NCBI RefSeq assembly: GCF_002929215.1 | Contig: NZ_PJII01000013.1 | Span: 38,751-102,750, forward strand | Origin: Arthrobacter sp. ZGTC412 | GTDB lineage: Bacteria; Actinomycetota; Actinomycetes; Actinomycetales; Micrococcaceae | Direction: 5' to 3' | Length of the DNA: 64,000 bases | Shown: piece by piece, positions 43,119 through 51,485 of the stretch | Layout: every line of letters begins with the position of its first letter | Position numbering within the stretch: position 1 is the stretch's first letter | Made by a program: the position numbers and the translations under genes | Notes under the pieces: generated by a model | Seen by the model: the letters and a program-made list of their open reading frames with translations, nothing else | What the model was told of the DNA's origin: nothing | Databases searched by the model: none

Positions 43119-43499
43119 TCTGCCCCCTGTTGAGATTGTTGACGGCCACGGATGCGCGCCGAGGACGTCGAGAATTTGATGAAAGCGTCAGTAGTCAGGG
43201 ACCGGCCAGCAGCGCGTACACCCAGCGAAAGCCGGCAACCGATAGATACCGCGACGTCACACGCTGGCAGGTCGCCAGCGCCCTACCCCCGTGGCAATAG
43301 TAGCGGCTCCGTCGGCGGTAGCAGAAAAGACCTTCCGGCCGTCATACCGGGGAAACGAAGCCGCGACTGACCCAATCAGATGACTCATTCCAAGAGCGCT
43401 CCGTTCAGGTCACGTACGGATTTGTGGTCCAGATGTTCGTTATGATCGCTGTGGGGCAAGCACGTCCATAACAGTTTGGTTGCAAGAGATGGGGACAAT
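43119..43499. other. Divergent promoter region of the polysaccharide locus
   Basis: About 380 bases between gmd and the sugar transferase with no gene. A TATGAT box at 43441-43446 could be a -10 element for the rightward genes; no well-spaced -35 is visible. The rest is unexceptional. Confidence 0.5.
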
Positions 43500-44936
43500 T
43501 TGGGGGGCAGCACGAACTGGCGAGCACGCTACTCACGGCGATTAGCATTCATCGATGCCTTTGTAATTATGTGGGCGGTAGCGGGCGCCTACATCGTGAG
43601 GTTCGGTCTCGAAAGCGAACCGGGAGCCGAACGCGAGGACGCAGCGTACGCTCTAACCTCGGTGGCATTGGCAACGGCCTGGTGGTTGATGTTGGGCGCG
43701 TGGAGCAGCCGTGAAAGCCGCATACTAGGATCCGGCGCAGAAGAATACAAACGCGTTGCCGCCGCGTCTTTGTGGCTTTTTGGTTTCATCGCCATCATCT
43801 CTTATGTCCTCCGCATCGACACGGCGCGGGGATACGTGGGGGTGGCTCTTCCCGTCGGGCTAGTAGGCCTGTTGATTTCCCGTTGGCTTATTCGCCAGCA
43901 CCTCACGCTTGAGCGAAACCGGGGACAGAGCATGTCAAGTCTGCTTCTACTCGGAGGCCCCAGCGCGATTGCCCATCTAGCTGCATCACTTGAACGCTCA
44001 ACGCACGCTGGGTATCTTCCAGTGGCGGCCTACACACCAAGCAATGCACAGGACTTCTCACCTCTCCCAGTTGCAGGGCTCCCTGTTCTGGGTCACAGGC
44101 CTGATGCACAGTCCATTTTGACGGCAATAGGCCAGTGTGATGCAGACGCTGTAGCCGTCTCCGCTGGCGTCCAATTACATCCTCAGACCCTTCGCCATCT
44201 CGGTTGGGAGCTGGCGGCGCGTAACATTTCATTGATAATGGCCCCGGCCCTCACCGACATTGCTGGGCCTCGCATTCATACTCAGCAGGTGGCGGGCCTT
44301 CCGCTCATTCATGTAACCACACCTACGCTTGAGGGCGGCCAGCGAGTTGCAAAGCGACTGTCGGACGTGCTCTTGTCAGGCGTATTGATTTGCATAAGCT
44401 TTCCACTGATGTTGATCCTCGCAATCCTCATCAAGGTTGACAGCCCTGGGCCCATTCTCTTCAAACAAGGGCGAGTGGGTATTGAAGGCGCTCCCTTCAG
44501 AATGTTGAAGTTCAGGTCTATGGTGGTCGACGCCGAAGCTAGGCTGTCCCAGCTCGCCGACCTCAATGAGGGGAGCGGCGTCCTTTTCAAGATGAAAAGG
44601 GACCCACGAGTGACGCGATTAGGTCGGATGCTCAGGAAGTACAGCCTTGACGAGCTGCCTCAGCTGTTCAACGTCTTTGCAGGTTCAATGAGCCTAGTCG
44701 GCCCTCGACCGCCCCTCCCCAGCGAGGTCCAAGCATATGAATACGAAGTTCGTAGGCGCTTGTTGGTCAAACCAGGCTTGACAGGCCTGTGGCAGGTGAG
44801 CGGAAGATCGAATCTATCTTGGCAAGACTCGGTCCGGCTGGATTTGTACTACGTAGAAAACTGGTCGCTAGCGGGCGACCTCATCATCCTGTTGAGAACA
44901 GTCCGAGCCGTCTTCGGCGGTTCCGGTGCCTATTGA
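43500..44936 (+). CDS. Polyprenyl-phosphate sugar-1-phosphate transferase (initiating enzyme)
   Basis: 478 residues if the TTG at 43500 (GGGGA six bases upstream) is used; TTG 43476 is in frame. Four N-terminal helices, a nucleotide-binding-like middle (SSLLLLGGPSAIAHLAASLE), then a fifth helix (LSGVLICISFPLMLILAILI) and the cytosolic catalytic domain: FKQGRVGIEGAPFRMLKFRS, RKYSLDELPQLFNVFAGSMS, LVGPRPPLPSEV, KPGLTGLWQVSGRS. This is the WbaP/CpsE-type PssY family. It starts each repeat unit by transferring a sugar phosphate to undecaprenyl phosphate. Confidence 0.9.
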   Translation: MGGSTNWRARYSRRLAFIDAFVIMWAVAGAYIVRFGLESEPGAEREDAAYALTSVALATAWWLMLGAWSSRESRILGSGAEEYKRVAAASLWLFGFIAIISYVLRIDTARGYVGVALPVGLVGLLISRWLIRQHLTLERNRGQSMSSLLLLGGPSAIAHLAASLERSTHAGYLPVAAYTPSNAQDFSPLPVAGLPVLGHRPDAQSILTAIGQCDADAVAVSAGVQLHPQTLRHLGWELAARNISLIMAPALTDIAGPRIHTQQVAGLPLIHVTTPTLEGGQRVAKRLSDVLLSGVLICISFPLMLILAILIKVDSPGPILFKQGRVGIEGAPFRMLKFRSMVVDAEARLSQLADLNEGSGVLFKMKRDPRVTRLGRMLRKYSLDELPQLFNVFAGSMSLVGPRPPLPSEVQAYEYEVRRRLLVKPGLTGLWQVSGRSNLSWQDSVRLDLYYVENWSLAGDLIILLRTVRAVFGGSGAY

Positions 44937-44990
44937 GGCCTATCTTTCTCTACACCTAATAATAATTGCCCTTTGGGGAAGGAATCTTTA

Positions 44991-46304
44991 ATGCGCATTT
45001 CTGTCATTGGTTGTGGCTATCTAGGGGCGGTACACGCGGCCTGCATGGCGAAGCTAGGCCACGAGGTCGTTGGCATTGACGTGGACGCACGGAAAATCGA
45101 AGAACTATCAGCGGCACGTGCTCCGTTTTATGAGCCGGCTCTCGAGGATCTACTGAGGGAGGTCCAGGAAACGGGAAGGCTGTCGTTCACTACCGATTTA
45201 GCTGCTGCAGCAGGGAGCGCTGTGCACTTCATTTGTGTGGGCACGCCTCAGAAAAAGGGAGAAAACGGCGCTGATCTGACGTACGTGGACGCCGCCGCAA
45301 CGGGACTCCTTCCTTACCTCTCCCCAGGCGACGTCGTGGTAGGAAAATCGACGGTTCCGGTGGGAACGGCTTCTCGTTTGGCGGATCTTCTTCATGCCGA
45401 GCAACCTGAGGCGCACTTAGTTTGGAATCCGGAATTCCTTCGCGAGGGCCACGCAGTTGCGGATACGCTCCACCCCGACCGATTCGTGTATGGAGTTTTT
45501 GGCGGCTCGGAAGACCATCCTGCAGTTGCCGTCCTGGACGCCGTATACTCGGCTCCGCTCGCATCAGGCACTCCCCGTCTCGTGACCGACCATCCAACCG
45601 CCGAGCTCGTCAAGGCGGCCGCAAATTCCTTCCTCGCCACAAAGATTTCATTCATCAACGCCATGGCTGAAGTTTGCGAAGCAGCAGGAGCCGACGTAAC
45701 GCAACTCGCTGACGCCATAGGCATGGATGATCGGATCGGCCGGAAATTCCTCAATGCGGGGATCGGCTTCGGCGGAGGCTGCCTTCCCAAGGACATCCGT
45801 GCCTTCATGGCGCGAGCTGGAGAGCTAGGCGCTGATCAAGCGCTAACCTTCCTCCGCGAGGTCGATGCTATCAACATGCGTCGCAGAACTCGTGTGGTTG
45901 AGCTTGCCCGTGATTTGTGCGAAGGGTCCCTACTGGGGAAACGAGTCACGGTCCTCGGCGCCGCATTCAAGCCAGAAAGCGACGACGTTCGCGATTCGCC
46001 CGCCCTCAGCATCGCGGCACAACTGCAGTTGCAGGGCGCCGTGGTTACCGTTACAGACCCGAAGGCTTTGGCGAATGCGGCGCGAAGATTTCCTGAACTC
46101 CACTACGAAGAAGACACTTCCTCCGCGGTCGAGATGGCGGACGCTTTACTTTTGCTTACCGAGTGGCAGGAGTACCGAGACCTAGACCCTTACGAGTTGG
46201 TGGGGTCAGTTGCCTCTCCCCGGATCCTCGACGGCCGCAACGTTTTGGACGCTGCCAAGTGGCGGGCTGCTGGCTGGAACTACCGCGGGCTGGGTCGACC
46301 CTGA
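44991..46304 (+). CDS. ugd: UDP-glucose 6-dehydrogenase
   Basis: 437 residues from ATG 44991 (GGGGAAGGAA upstream). Rossmann motif MRISVIGCGYLGAVHAACMA, the substrate loop AELVKAAANSFLATKISFIN and catalytic Cys in GIGFGGGCLPKDIRAFM, the standard Ugd form. It oxidises UDP-glucose to UDP-glucuronate, giving an acidic sugar for the polymer. GalU at 49596 supplies UDP-glucose. The stop is two bases before the DUF4012 start. Confidence 0.9.
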   Translation: MRISVIGCGYLGAVHAACMAKLGHEVVGIDVDARKIEELSAARAPFYEPALEDLLREVQETGRLSFTTDLAAAAGSAVHFICVGTPQKKGENGADLTYVDAAATGLLPYLSPGDVVVGKSTVPVGTASRLADLLHAEQPEAHLVWNPEFLREGHAVADTLHPDRFVYGVFGGSEDHPAVAVLDAVYSAPLASGTPRLVTDHPTAELVKAAANSFLATKISFINAMAEVCEAAGADVTQLADAIGMDDRIGRKFLNAGIGFGGGCLPKDIRAFMARAGELGADQALTFLREVDAINMRRRTRVVELARDLCEGSLLGKRVTVLGAAFKPESDDVRDSPALSIAAQLQLQGAVVTVTDPKALANAARRFPELHYEEDTSSAVEMADALLLLTEWQEYRDLDPYELVGSVASPRILDGRNVLDAAKWRAAGWNYRGLGRP

Positions 46305-46306
46305 CA

Positions 46307-48181
46307 ATGAATGTACCTCAGGACACCTTGGCCGATGATGCGTCTTCTAGGACGCCGCAGCCTTCAACTTCTGCCCGGCAGCGTACCCGCCGACGGCGCA
46401 TAGTCGCCCTGGCCTGGTGTGGCGGCATGTCCCTAGTTGTTCTGGCCGGGGGCGCTTGGCTGGGAGTCAAAGCGTCAGAGATTAACTCGGAACTCACCTC
46501 TATGACCCGCTTGGTTCCCTCACTTAAAGAGGCGATCGCTTCTAACAATGCTGAAGAGGCTACGGCCAGAGTTAACCAACTTCGCACACACGCGGCTGCC
46601 GCGAAACAGGCAGCCGGCGACCCCTTATGGACCTTGGCGTCAAACTTGCCCGGACTCGGGCCCAATTTTAGCGCTGTATCTGAGGTCGCACGCTCAGCGG
46701 ACGATGTGACTACACTAGGTCTTGCGCCGCTCGTGAAGGTTTACGGCTCCCTCAATTGGGAATCACTTCTCCCCAGTAGCTCCGGTACCGATTTATCACC
46801 GCTCGAAGCAGCCTCTCCAAGCATTTCTGCTTCCGCACAGGCCGTTCGACTTTCGGCCGAAAGGCTAAGTCAGATTGATACCACGAAGCTAGTCACTCAA
46901 GTGGCCGGCCCGCTGACTAGTGCTAGAGACCAACTGAAAGACATTACGGGGGCCCTAGATATAGCCGCCAACGTCTCAAACATCACGCCCAGCATGCTCG
47001 GTGCGGAAGCACCACGCGATTATCTCCTTATCATTCAAAACAATGCGGAAGCCCGATCTTCCGGCGGGATACCTGGGGCTCTCGCCGTTCTCAACGTCGA
47101 CAAAGGCAAACTGACACTAGGGTCTCAGAGCAGCGCTGGGGCCCTCGGCGTCATGTCGCCGAGTGTCCCAATAGATCCCGAGCAGCAACAGATTTACTCT
47201 CACCGCGTGGGCAAGTTCATGCAGGACGTAAACCTGACGCCCGACTTTCCAACGACAGCGAGCACCGCGCAGGCTATGTGGGAAAGGAAGTTCGGGCAGC
47301 GTGTAGATGGCGTTGTTTCCATCGACCCCGTGGCATTGGGCTATATCTTAGAAGCCACCGGTCCCGTTCGGATCACAAACCCCGACCTTGTGTCGGCGGC
47401 AGCGGCGCGCTTACCGACGGAGCTGAACGGCAAGAACGTGGTCCAAACTCTATTATCAGACGTGTATGCACAAATTGAAGAGCCCCGACTTCAAGATGCC
47501 TATTTTGCCGGGGTGGCTCAAGAAATTTTTGCAGCACTTTCAGACGGAAGGGGCAATGCCAAGGGCTTGATCGAAGGGATCACGCGTGGCACTGCCGAGG
47601 GCCGTGTCCTCGTTTGGTCGGGCTTCGAGGCAGAACAGTCGGTAATACGTAAATATGCCTTAAGCGGATCCGTATCTGGACCGAGCGTGGCCCCCGCGCA
47701 ATTCGGCGTCTACTTCAACGACGGCACCGGGGCGAAGATGGACTATTACGTCAAGCGGACCGTGCAACTCGTGAAGGAATGTCCAAAGGATGGCTACGAA
47801 CGGACAACCGTCCGGGTATCTAGCACAAACACCGCCCCGAAGGATGCTGCTTCATCGTTACCGGCTTATGTGACTGGGGGCGGCGTTTTTGGAGTGCCCG
47901 CAGGGTCAGTTCAAAGCAACATCGTGGTCTACGGTCCTGTTCAAGCGAACGTAGAGTCTGCCGAGGTCGACGGTCAGAGCACTAACTTTGCTTCTTTCGG
48001 GCATAGCAACCGGCCTGTCGGTACTCTCGCCCTCAGGCTTGCCCCAGGAGAGAGCAGTACGATCGATTTCACTTTCTCTAAAATTGTGCAACACACGGAA
48101 CCTAACGCCGTTGTCACGCCTACTGTTCAAGATGTCAAAGATGTGATTCTGCCGACAGCAACGTCTTCTTGCGATCAGTAG
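46307..48181 (+). CDS. DUF4012-type extracytoplasmic protein
   Basis: 624 residues from ATG 46307, two bases after the ugd stop. A basic head (RQRTRRRRIV) and one transmembrane helix (VALAWCGGMSLVVLAGGAWL) anchor a large external domain. The core YLLIIQNNAEARSSGGIPGA, DGVVSIDPVALGYILEATGP and LLSDVYAQIEEPRLQDAYF match DUF4012. Such proteins are frequent in actinobacterial polysaccharide clusters, without known activity; relation to LytR-CpsA-Psr-like wall-attachment has been suggested only by context. It may help anchor or export the polymer. Confidence 0.8.
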   Translation: MNVPQDTLADDASSRTPQPSTSARQRTRRRRIVALAWCGGMSLVVLAGGAWLGVKASEINSELTSMTRLVPSLKEAIASNNAEEATARVNQLRTHAAAAKQAAGDPLWTLASNLPGLGPNFSAVSEVARSADDVTTLGLAPLVKVYGSLNWESLLPSSSGTDLSPLEAASPSISASAQAVRLSAERLSQIDTTKLVTQVAGPLTSARDQLKDITGALDIAANVSNITPSMLGAEAPRDYLLIIQNNAEARSSGGIPGALAVLNVDKGKLTLGSQSSAGALGVMSPSVPIDPEQQQIYSHRVGKFMQDVNLTPDFPTTASTAQAMWERKFGQRVDGVVSIDPVALGYILEATGPVRITNPDLVSAAAARLPTELNGKNVVQTLLSDVYAQIEEPRLQDAYFAGVAQEIFAALSDGRGNAKGLIEGITRGTAEGRVLVWSGFEAEQSVIRKYALSGSVSGPSVAPAQFGVYFNDGTGAKMDYYVKRTVQLVKECPKDGYERTTVRVSSTNTAPKDAASSLPAYVTGGGVFGVPAGSVQSNIVVYGPVQANVESAEVDGQSTNFASFGHSNRPVGTLALRLAPGESSTIDFTFSKIVQHTEPNAVVTPTVQDVKDVILPTATSSCDQ

Positions 48182-48225
48182 TCAAAGACGCCGCGTTAAC
48201 AGTAAGTAAACCGTGTGGAAGCACG

Positions 48226-48255
48226 TTGCTCGCCACTCGACGGGGATGGTAATCT
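48226..48255 (+). promoter_or_regulatory. Sigma-70-like promoter for the surface-protein gene
   Basis: TTGCTC and TAATCT separated by 18 bases, 103 bases upstream of ATG 48358. The leader then reads through ACCGTACAGGTCTCG to GGGGGGAC, a strong ribosome site. Confidence 0.4.
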
Positions 48256-48357
48256 TTTCTTGGGATATCTATCCGGGATTACCGTACAGGTCTCGTGCGG
48301 AGAGGAAATCTCCTCAATTCGGGTACACCAAAACACAACGTCTCCGGGGGGACACTA

Positions 48358-48969
48358 ATGAAAAAAACGCTTGCAGCACTCGCCATCGCAGGATCACTCG
48401 CTTTCGTCGGCACCGCGCCGGCACTGGCCACTTACCCGGCTCCGGCGCCAGTCCCGCCGCAGGCAGCAGTCTCAGACAACGAAGTTGGCCCCGGTGAGCA
48501 GTTCGTCTTCCGCGGCCGTGGTCCCTTTGCTGGTGAATCCCTTACAATCCGGGTAACGCCCGGCACCCCGCCTGCAGCCTCTGGTGCCGGTGTAGGTAAC
48601 CGTGCAGTGGGTTCCAGGATCAACGTGTTTGTAGAGGCACAGACCCTTTCCAGTCAGGCAGACGCACAGGGTAACTTCTCTGTCCCGATCACCCTCCAAG
48701 AAGCCGGCACATACCTCATCACTGCTACGGGCAACACCACCGGTGCAACCGTTGGTCCCGTGACGGTCGTTGTGGATCCGAGGTTCGCCAGCACCCTTTC
48801 CAACACTTCCGGTGGTGCTGCACTCGCAAACACCGGAGCTGGACTAGCCAACACCGGCGCCGATTCGGGCCTGATTCTCTGGACCCTGGTTGGAGCCGGC
48901 GCGCTGGCCGCTGGCGCAACATCCGTAGTAGTAGTTCGCCGCCGCGCCAAGGCAGAGGTTGCTGCCTAG
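48358..48969 (+). CDS. Secreted LANTG-type wall-anchored surface protein
   Basis: 203 residues from ATG 48358. Signal peptide MKKTLAALAIAGSLAFVGTA ending near ALA. The central domain (FVFRGRGPFAGESLTIRVTP, GNFSVPITLQEAGTYLITAT) is an Ig-like or DUF-type beta sandwich. The C-terminus carries a sortase-like signal, LANTGAGLANTGADSG (the motif appears twice), then a hydrophobic helix and RRRAKAEVAA. LAXTG-like motifs are used by actinobacterial class E/F sortases. No sortase is in the window. It ends the rightward gene set before a terminator. Confidence 0.8.
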   Translation: MKKTLAALAIAGSLAFVGTAPALATYPAPAPVPPQAAVSDNEVGPGEQFVFRGRGPFAGESLTIRVTPGTPPAASGAGVGNRAVGSRINVFVEAQTLSSQADAQGNFSVPITLQEAGTYLITATGNTTGATVGPVTVVVDPRFASTLSNTSGGAALANTGAGLANTGADSGLILWTLVGAGALAAGATSVVVVRRRAKAEVAA

Positions 48970-48997
48970 CAGCACCCCTACGAGCACCAACGAAGGT

Positions 48998-49027
48998 GGG
49001 TGGTTCTCCGGCAACGGGGAACCACCC
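48998..49027 (+). terminator. Hairpin terminator after the surface-protein gene
   Basis: GGGTGGTTCTCC / GGGGAACCACCC form a 12-base stem (one G-T pair) with a GGCAAC loop, followed by ATTTTCTGCATTT. 29 bases after the stop. Confidence 0.85.
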
Positions 49028-49132
49028 ATTTTCTGCATTTAAGGTTTCGACAACCTCAACTCCTCGCACTCCTAGCGGCTGCTGAACCCGGCATGGCAGT
49101 AATCGCCCTGCTGAAGACCTCCTAAGGCAAAC

Positions 49133-49579
49133 TTGAGACACCTTGACAATCGCAGGCCCTGGCAGCTCACGCTCGCGGTCTTGCTGGTTCCGCTGGCCTT
49201 TGTTGCCTTTTGGCCCAGTCCCATGGACCAGCCCGTTCAAAATCAGCTAGCAAGCGTGCTGCAATTCCTTCATCGGCGGGGAATTCCGGGCTGGTTCAAT
49301 TACCAATTTGTCGAGGCCTCAGGTAACGTTGCCCTCTTTATTCCGCTTGGATTCATAAGCTCACTTGCTTTCCGTGAGAAGCAGTGGTGGCGGATTGGCG
49401 CATTTGGTTTGTTGATTTCGGGGTGCATGGAGCTGGGCCAGCTCCTCTTTCTTCACAGCCGGTTTGCCAGCCCGTTAGACCTCGTCACAAACTGTTTCGG
49501 CACCGTCCTCGGGGCCCTCCTCGCCACTGCAGCATTAACAAAAATAGAGGCCCACCACCTTTCGGCAGCGGACCTCTGA
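49133..49579 (+). CDS. VanZ-family membrane protein
   Basis: 148 residues, start uncertain (TTG 49133). Four helices: WQLTLAVLLVPLAFVAFWPS, then FVEASGNVALFIPLGFISSL, WWRIGAFGLLISGCMELGQL and LDLVTNCFGTVLGALLATAA. The Asn-Val-x-x-Phe-x-Pro-x-Gly and D-x-x-x-N-x-x-G motifs are typical of VanZ. VanZ proteins are linked to teicoplanin resistance or lipid II/lipoteichoic biology; here the role is open. Convergent with galU. Confidence 0.8.
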   Translation: MRHLDNRRPWQLTLAVLLVPLAFVAFWPSPMDQPVQNQLASVLQFLHRRGIPGWFNYQFVEASGNVALFIPLGFISSLAFREKQWWRIGAFGLLISGCMELGQLLFLHSRFASPLDLVTNCFGTVLGALLATAALTKIEAHHLSAADL

Positions 49580-49595
49580 CGAGTCGAAAAGCGCC

Positions 49596-50486
49596 CTAGT
49601 TGACGAAGCCCTTCATCCAGGTCTTCAGATCCTCGCCGAACTCTACGCGCTCGGACGCCAGGGTAATGACGGCCTTGAGATAGCTCAGCTTGTCGCCAGT
49701 GTCGAACCGACGGCCCTTGAAGACCACGCCGTACACGCCGGAGCCTTCGCCCTTGCCGGCCGCAAGAGTTTGCAGTGCATCCGTCAGCTGGATCTCGTTG
49801 CCGCGGCCGGGCCCGGTGTTCTCCAAGACGCCGAACACGGACGGGTGCAACACGTACCGGCCGATGACGGCTAGGTTGGAGGGAGCCTCAGCCACGGCCG
49901 GCTTCTCCACCAGGCTGTTGACGCGGACGTAGTCCTCGCCGTCCACCGCGGTGATGTCCGCACAGCCGTAAGCACTGATCTGGGACGGGTCCACCTCGAT
50001 CAGGGCAATGACGGAACCGCCGGTCTTCTGCTGCACCTCCATCATGATGCTCAACAGATCCTCGTCCTCATCAATGAGGTCATCGCCCAGCAGCACAGCG
50101 AACGGCTCATTGCCCACGTGCTGGCTGGCGCACAGCACCGCGTGGCCTAGGCCCTTGGCCTCGCCCTGGCGGACGTAGTGGATGGGGCCCAGCTCCGACG
50201 CGTAATGCACGGACTCCAGGCGGTCTGTGTCGCCCTTCAGCTCAAGCGCACGCTCCAGGCCCGGCTCGCGGTCAAAGTGGTCCTCGAGGGAGCGCTTGTT
50301 CCGTCCTGTGATCATCAGCAAGTCGGTGAGGCCGGACTTCACGGCTTCCTCAACGACGTACTGGATGGCCGGCCGATCCACCACCGGTAACATCTCCTTC
50401 GGCATTGCCTTGGTGGCGGGCAGGAAGCGAGTTCCCAATCCGGCAGCAGGAATGACGGCTTTGGTTATAGCTTTCCCCATAGTCAT
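49596..50486 (-). CDS. galU: UTP-glucose-1-phosphate uridylyltransferase
   Basis: 296 residues. Nucleotide-binding start AVIPAAGLGTRFLPATKAMP, KEMLPVVDRPAIQYVVEEAV, the GEAKGLGHAVLCA loop and VVFKGRRFDTGDKLSYLKAV are full GalU signatures. It makes UDP-glucose from UTP and glucose-1-phosphate, the precursor for Ugd and GalE in this window. ATG 50486 is as likely as ATG 50480. Confidence 0.92.
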   Translation of the reverse strand: MTMGKAITKAVIPAAGLGTRFLPATKAMPKEMLPVVDRPAIQYVVEEAVKSGLTDLLMITGRNKRSLEDHFDREPGLERALELKGDTDRLESVHYASELGPIHYVRQGEAKGLGHAVLCASQHVGNEPFAVLLGDDLIDEDEDLLSIMMEVQQKTGGSVIALIEVDPSQISAYGCADITAVDGEDYVRVNSLVEKPAVAEAPSNLAVIGRYVLHPSVFGVLENTGPGRGNEIQLTDALQTLAAGKGEGSGVYGVVFKGRRFDTGDKLSYLKAVITLASERVEFGEDLKTWMKGFVN

Positions 50487-50570
50487 AGCTGAACCTTACA
50501 AATCAGCGGGAGCTAAAGGCAATTTACGGCGGTCTTCTGTGTTGCTCCCAGGCGCAACCCGGCCCCCTCT

Positions 50571-51482
50571 TCAACCACCGGGGTGCCTCAAATCCCGCAG
50601 GATGCGCGGTACTGCGCGGAGAAACCGGGCCCACCTGTCCCGGTGCTGCAGAAGTCGTCCTAATAAGGACATGTCAGCGTAGATGTTCCCGCTCAGGAAG
50701 ACTTCAGGTCGAGGGAAGACCGCACGCCACAGCATCTTTGGTTTGTCATGCCAGGGGGCCTGGACAATAGCAATGAGCCGGGCGCTTCCCGGTTCCCTGG
50801 CCATTACTCGATTCCGCCATTCGGCAGAAGGCTGCGGCCACCCCAGCTCAGTGGTCTCGGGAAGGAGGTCCTCGAGGAACGGGCGCAAGGCCGCCAGAGA
50901 ACCGGTGGCCGTGGCGATTTCCAGAATGGCTGGCGCGTGCGATTGCCGTTCGGTGAAACCGGCCAAGAAGTCGAGCTCCTGCCGGCAAGCAGGCAACTGG
51001 GGCGACCGGAGGGCGTGCAGTGCCAAGACCAGGATTCCCAGCGCCGGTGACGGGACCCGCACCTCTTGTCCTGCAAGCTCCAGATAATCGGTGTTCGCCC
51101 ACATAACCTCAAAGCAGTCAGCGGCCGGACTTTCCATCCCTGGGAAGCGGAAGTGGACATCGATGCAACAAGGCCATTCAGGGTGGTCGAGGGTAACCGA
51201 GTGCTTTGGAAATGTCGTGGCATCCGGATCTACAGGACGTTCACGCCAGCCCCGCCCCCTCAGGCCTTGTAACATCTGTTCAAGGCTGGATGGTGACACG
51301 AAGACGTCGATGTCAACGGAGGTCTTGGGCTGACGAAGGCCCTGCATCACACTCGCAGGTCCCTTGATGAAGAAGGCCCGGAGTCCCAGACCATCCGCCA
51401 CCCGCGCGGCCATAGCGTGACCCAGGAGCACGCCCTCGGCAATGCTGAGCTGCGTTTCACCGCCAGTGTCCCTCGCCGGCAT
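50571..51482 (-). CDS. Nucleotidyltransferase-like protein (PF14907 type)
   Basis: 303 residues. The core FIKGPASVMQGLRQPKTSVD followed by IDVFVSPSSL has the G(K)G...D-x-D pattern of the uncharacterised nucleotidyltransferase group PF14907; CIDVHFRFPG supplies the third acidic strand. The C-terminal half is helical (YADMSLLGRLLQHRDRWARF). Relatives occur in polysaccharide clusters and beside HprK-like kinases. It begins three bases after the BY-kinase stop, so it is the last gene of the five-gene operon that starts at 55231. The acceptor is unknown. Confidence 0.75.
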   Translation of the reverse strand: MPARDTGGETQLSIAEGVLLGHAMAARVADGLGLRAFFIKGPASVMQGLRQPKTSVDIDVFVSPSSLEQMLQGLRGRGWRERPVDPDATTFPKHSVTLDHPEWPCCIDVHFRFPGMESPAADCFEVMWANTDYLELAGQEVRVPSPALGILVLALHALRSPQLPACRQELDFLAGFTERQSHAPAILEIATATGSLAALRPFLEDLLPETTELGWPQPSAEWRNRVMAREPGSARLIAIVQAPWHDKPKMLWRAVFPRPEVFLSGNIYADMSLLGRLLQHRDRWARFLRAVPRILRDLRHPGG

Positions 51483-51485
51483 TAC

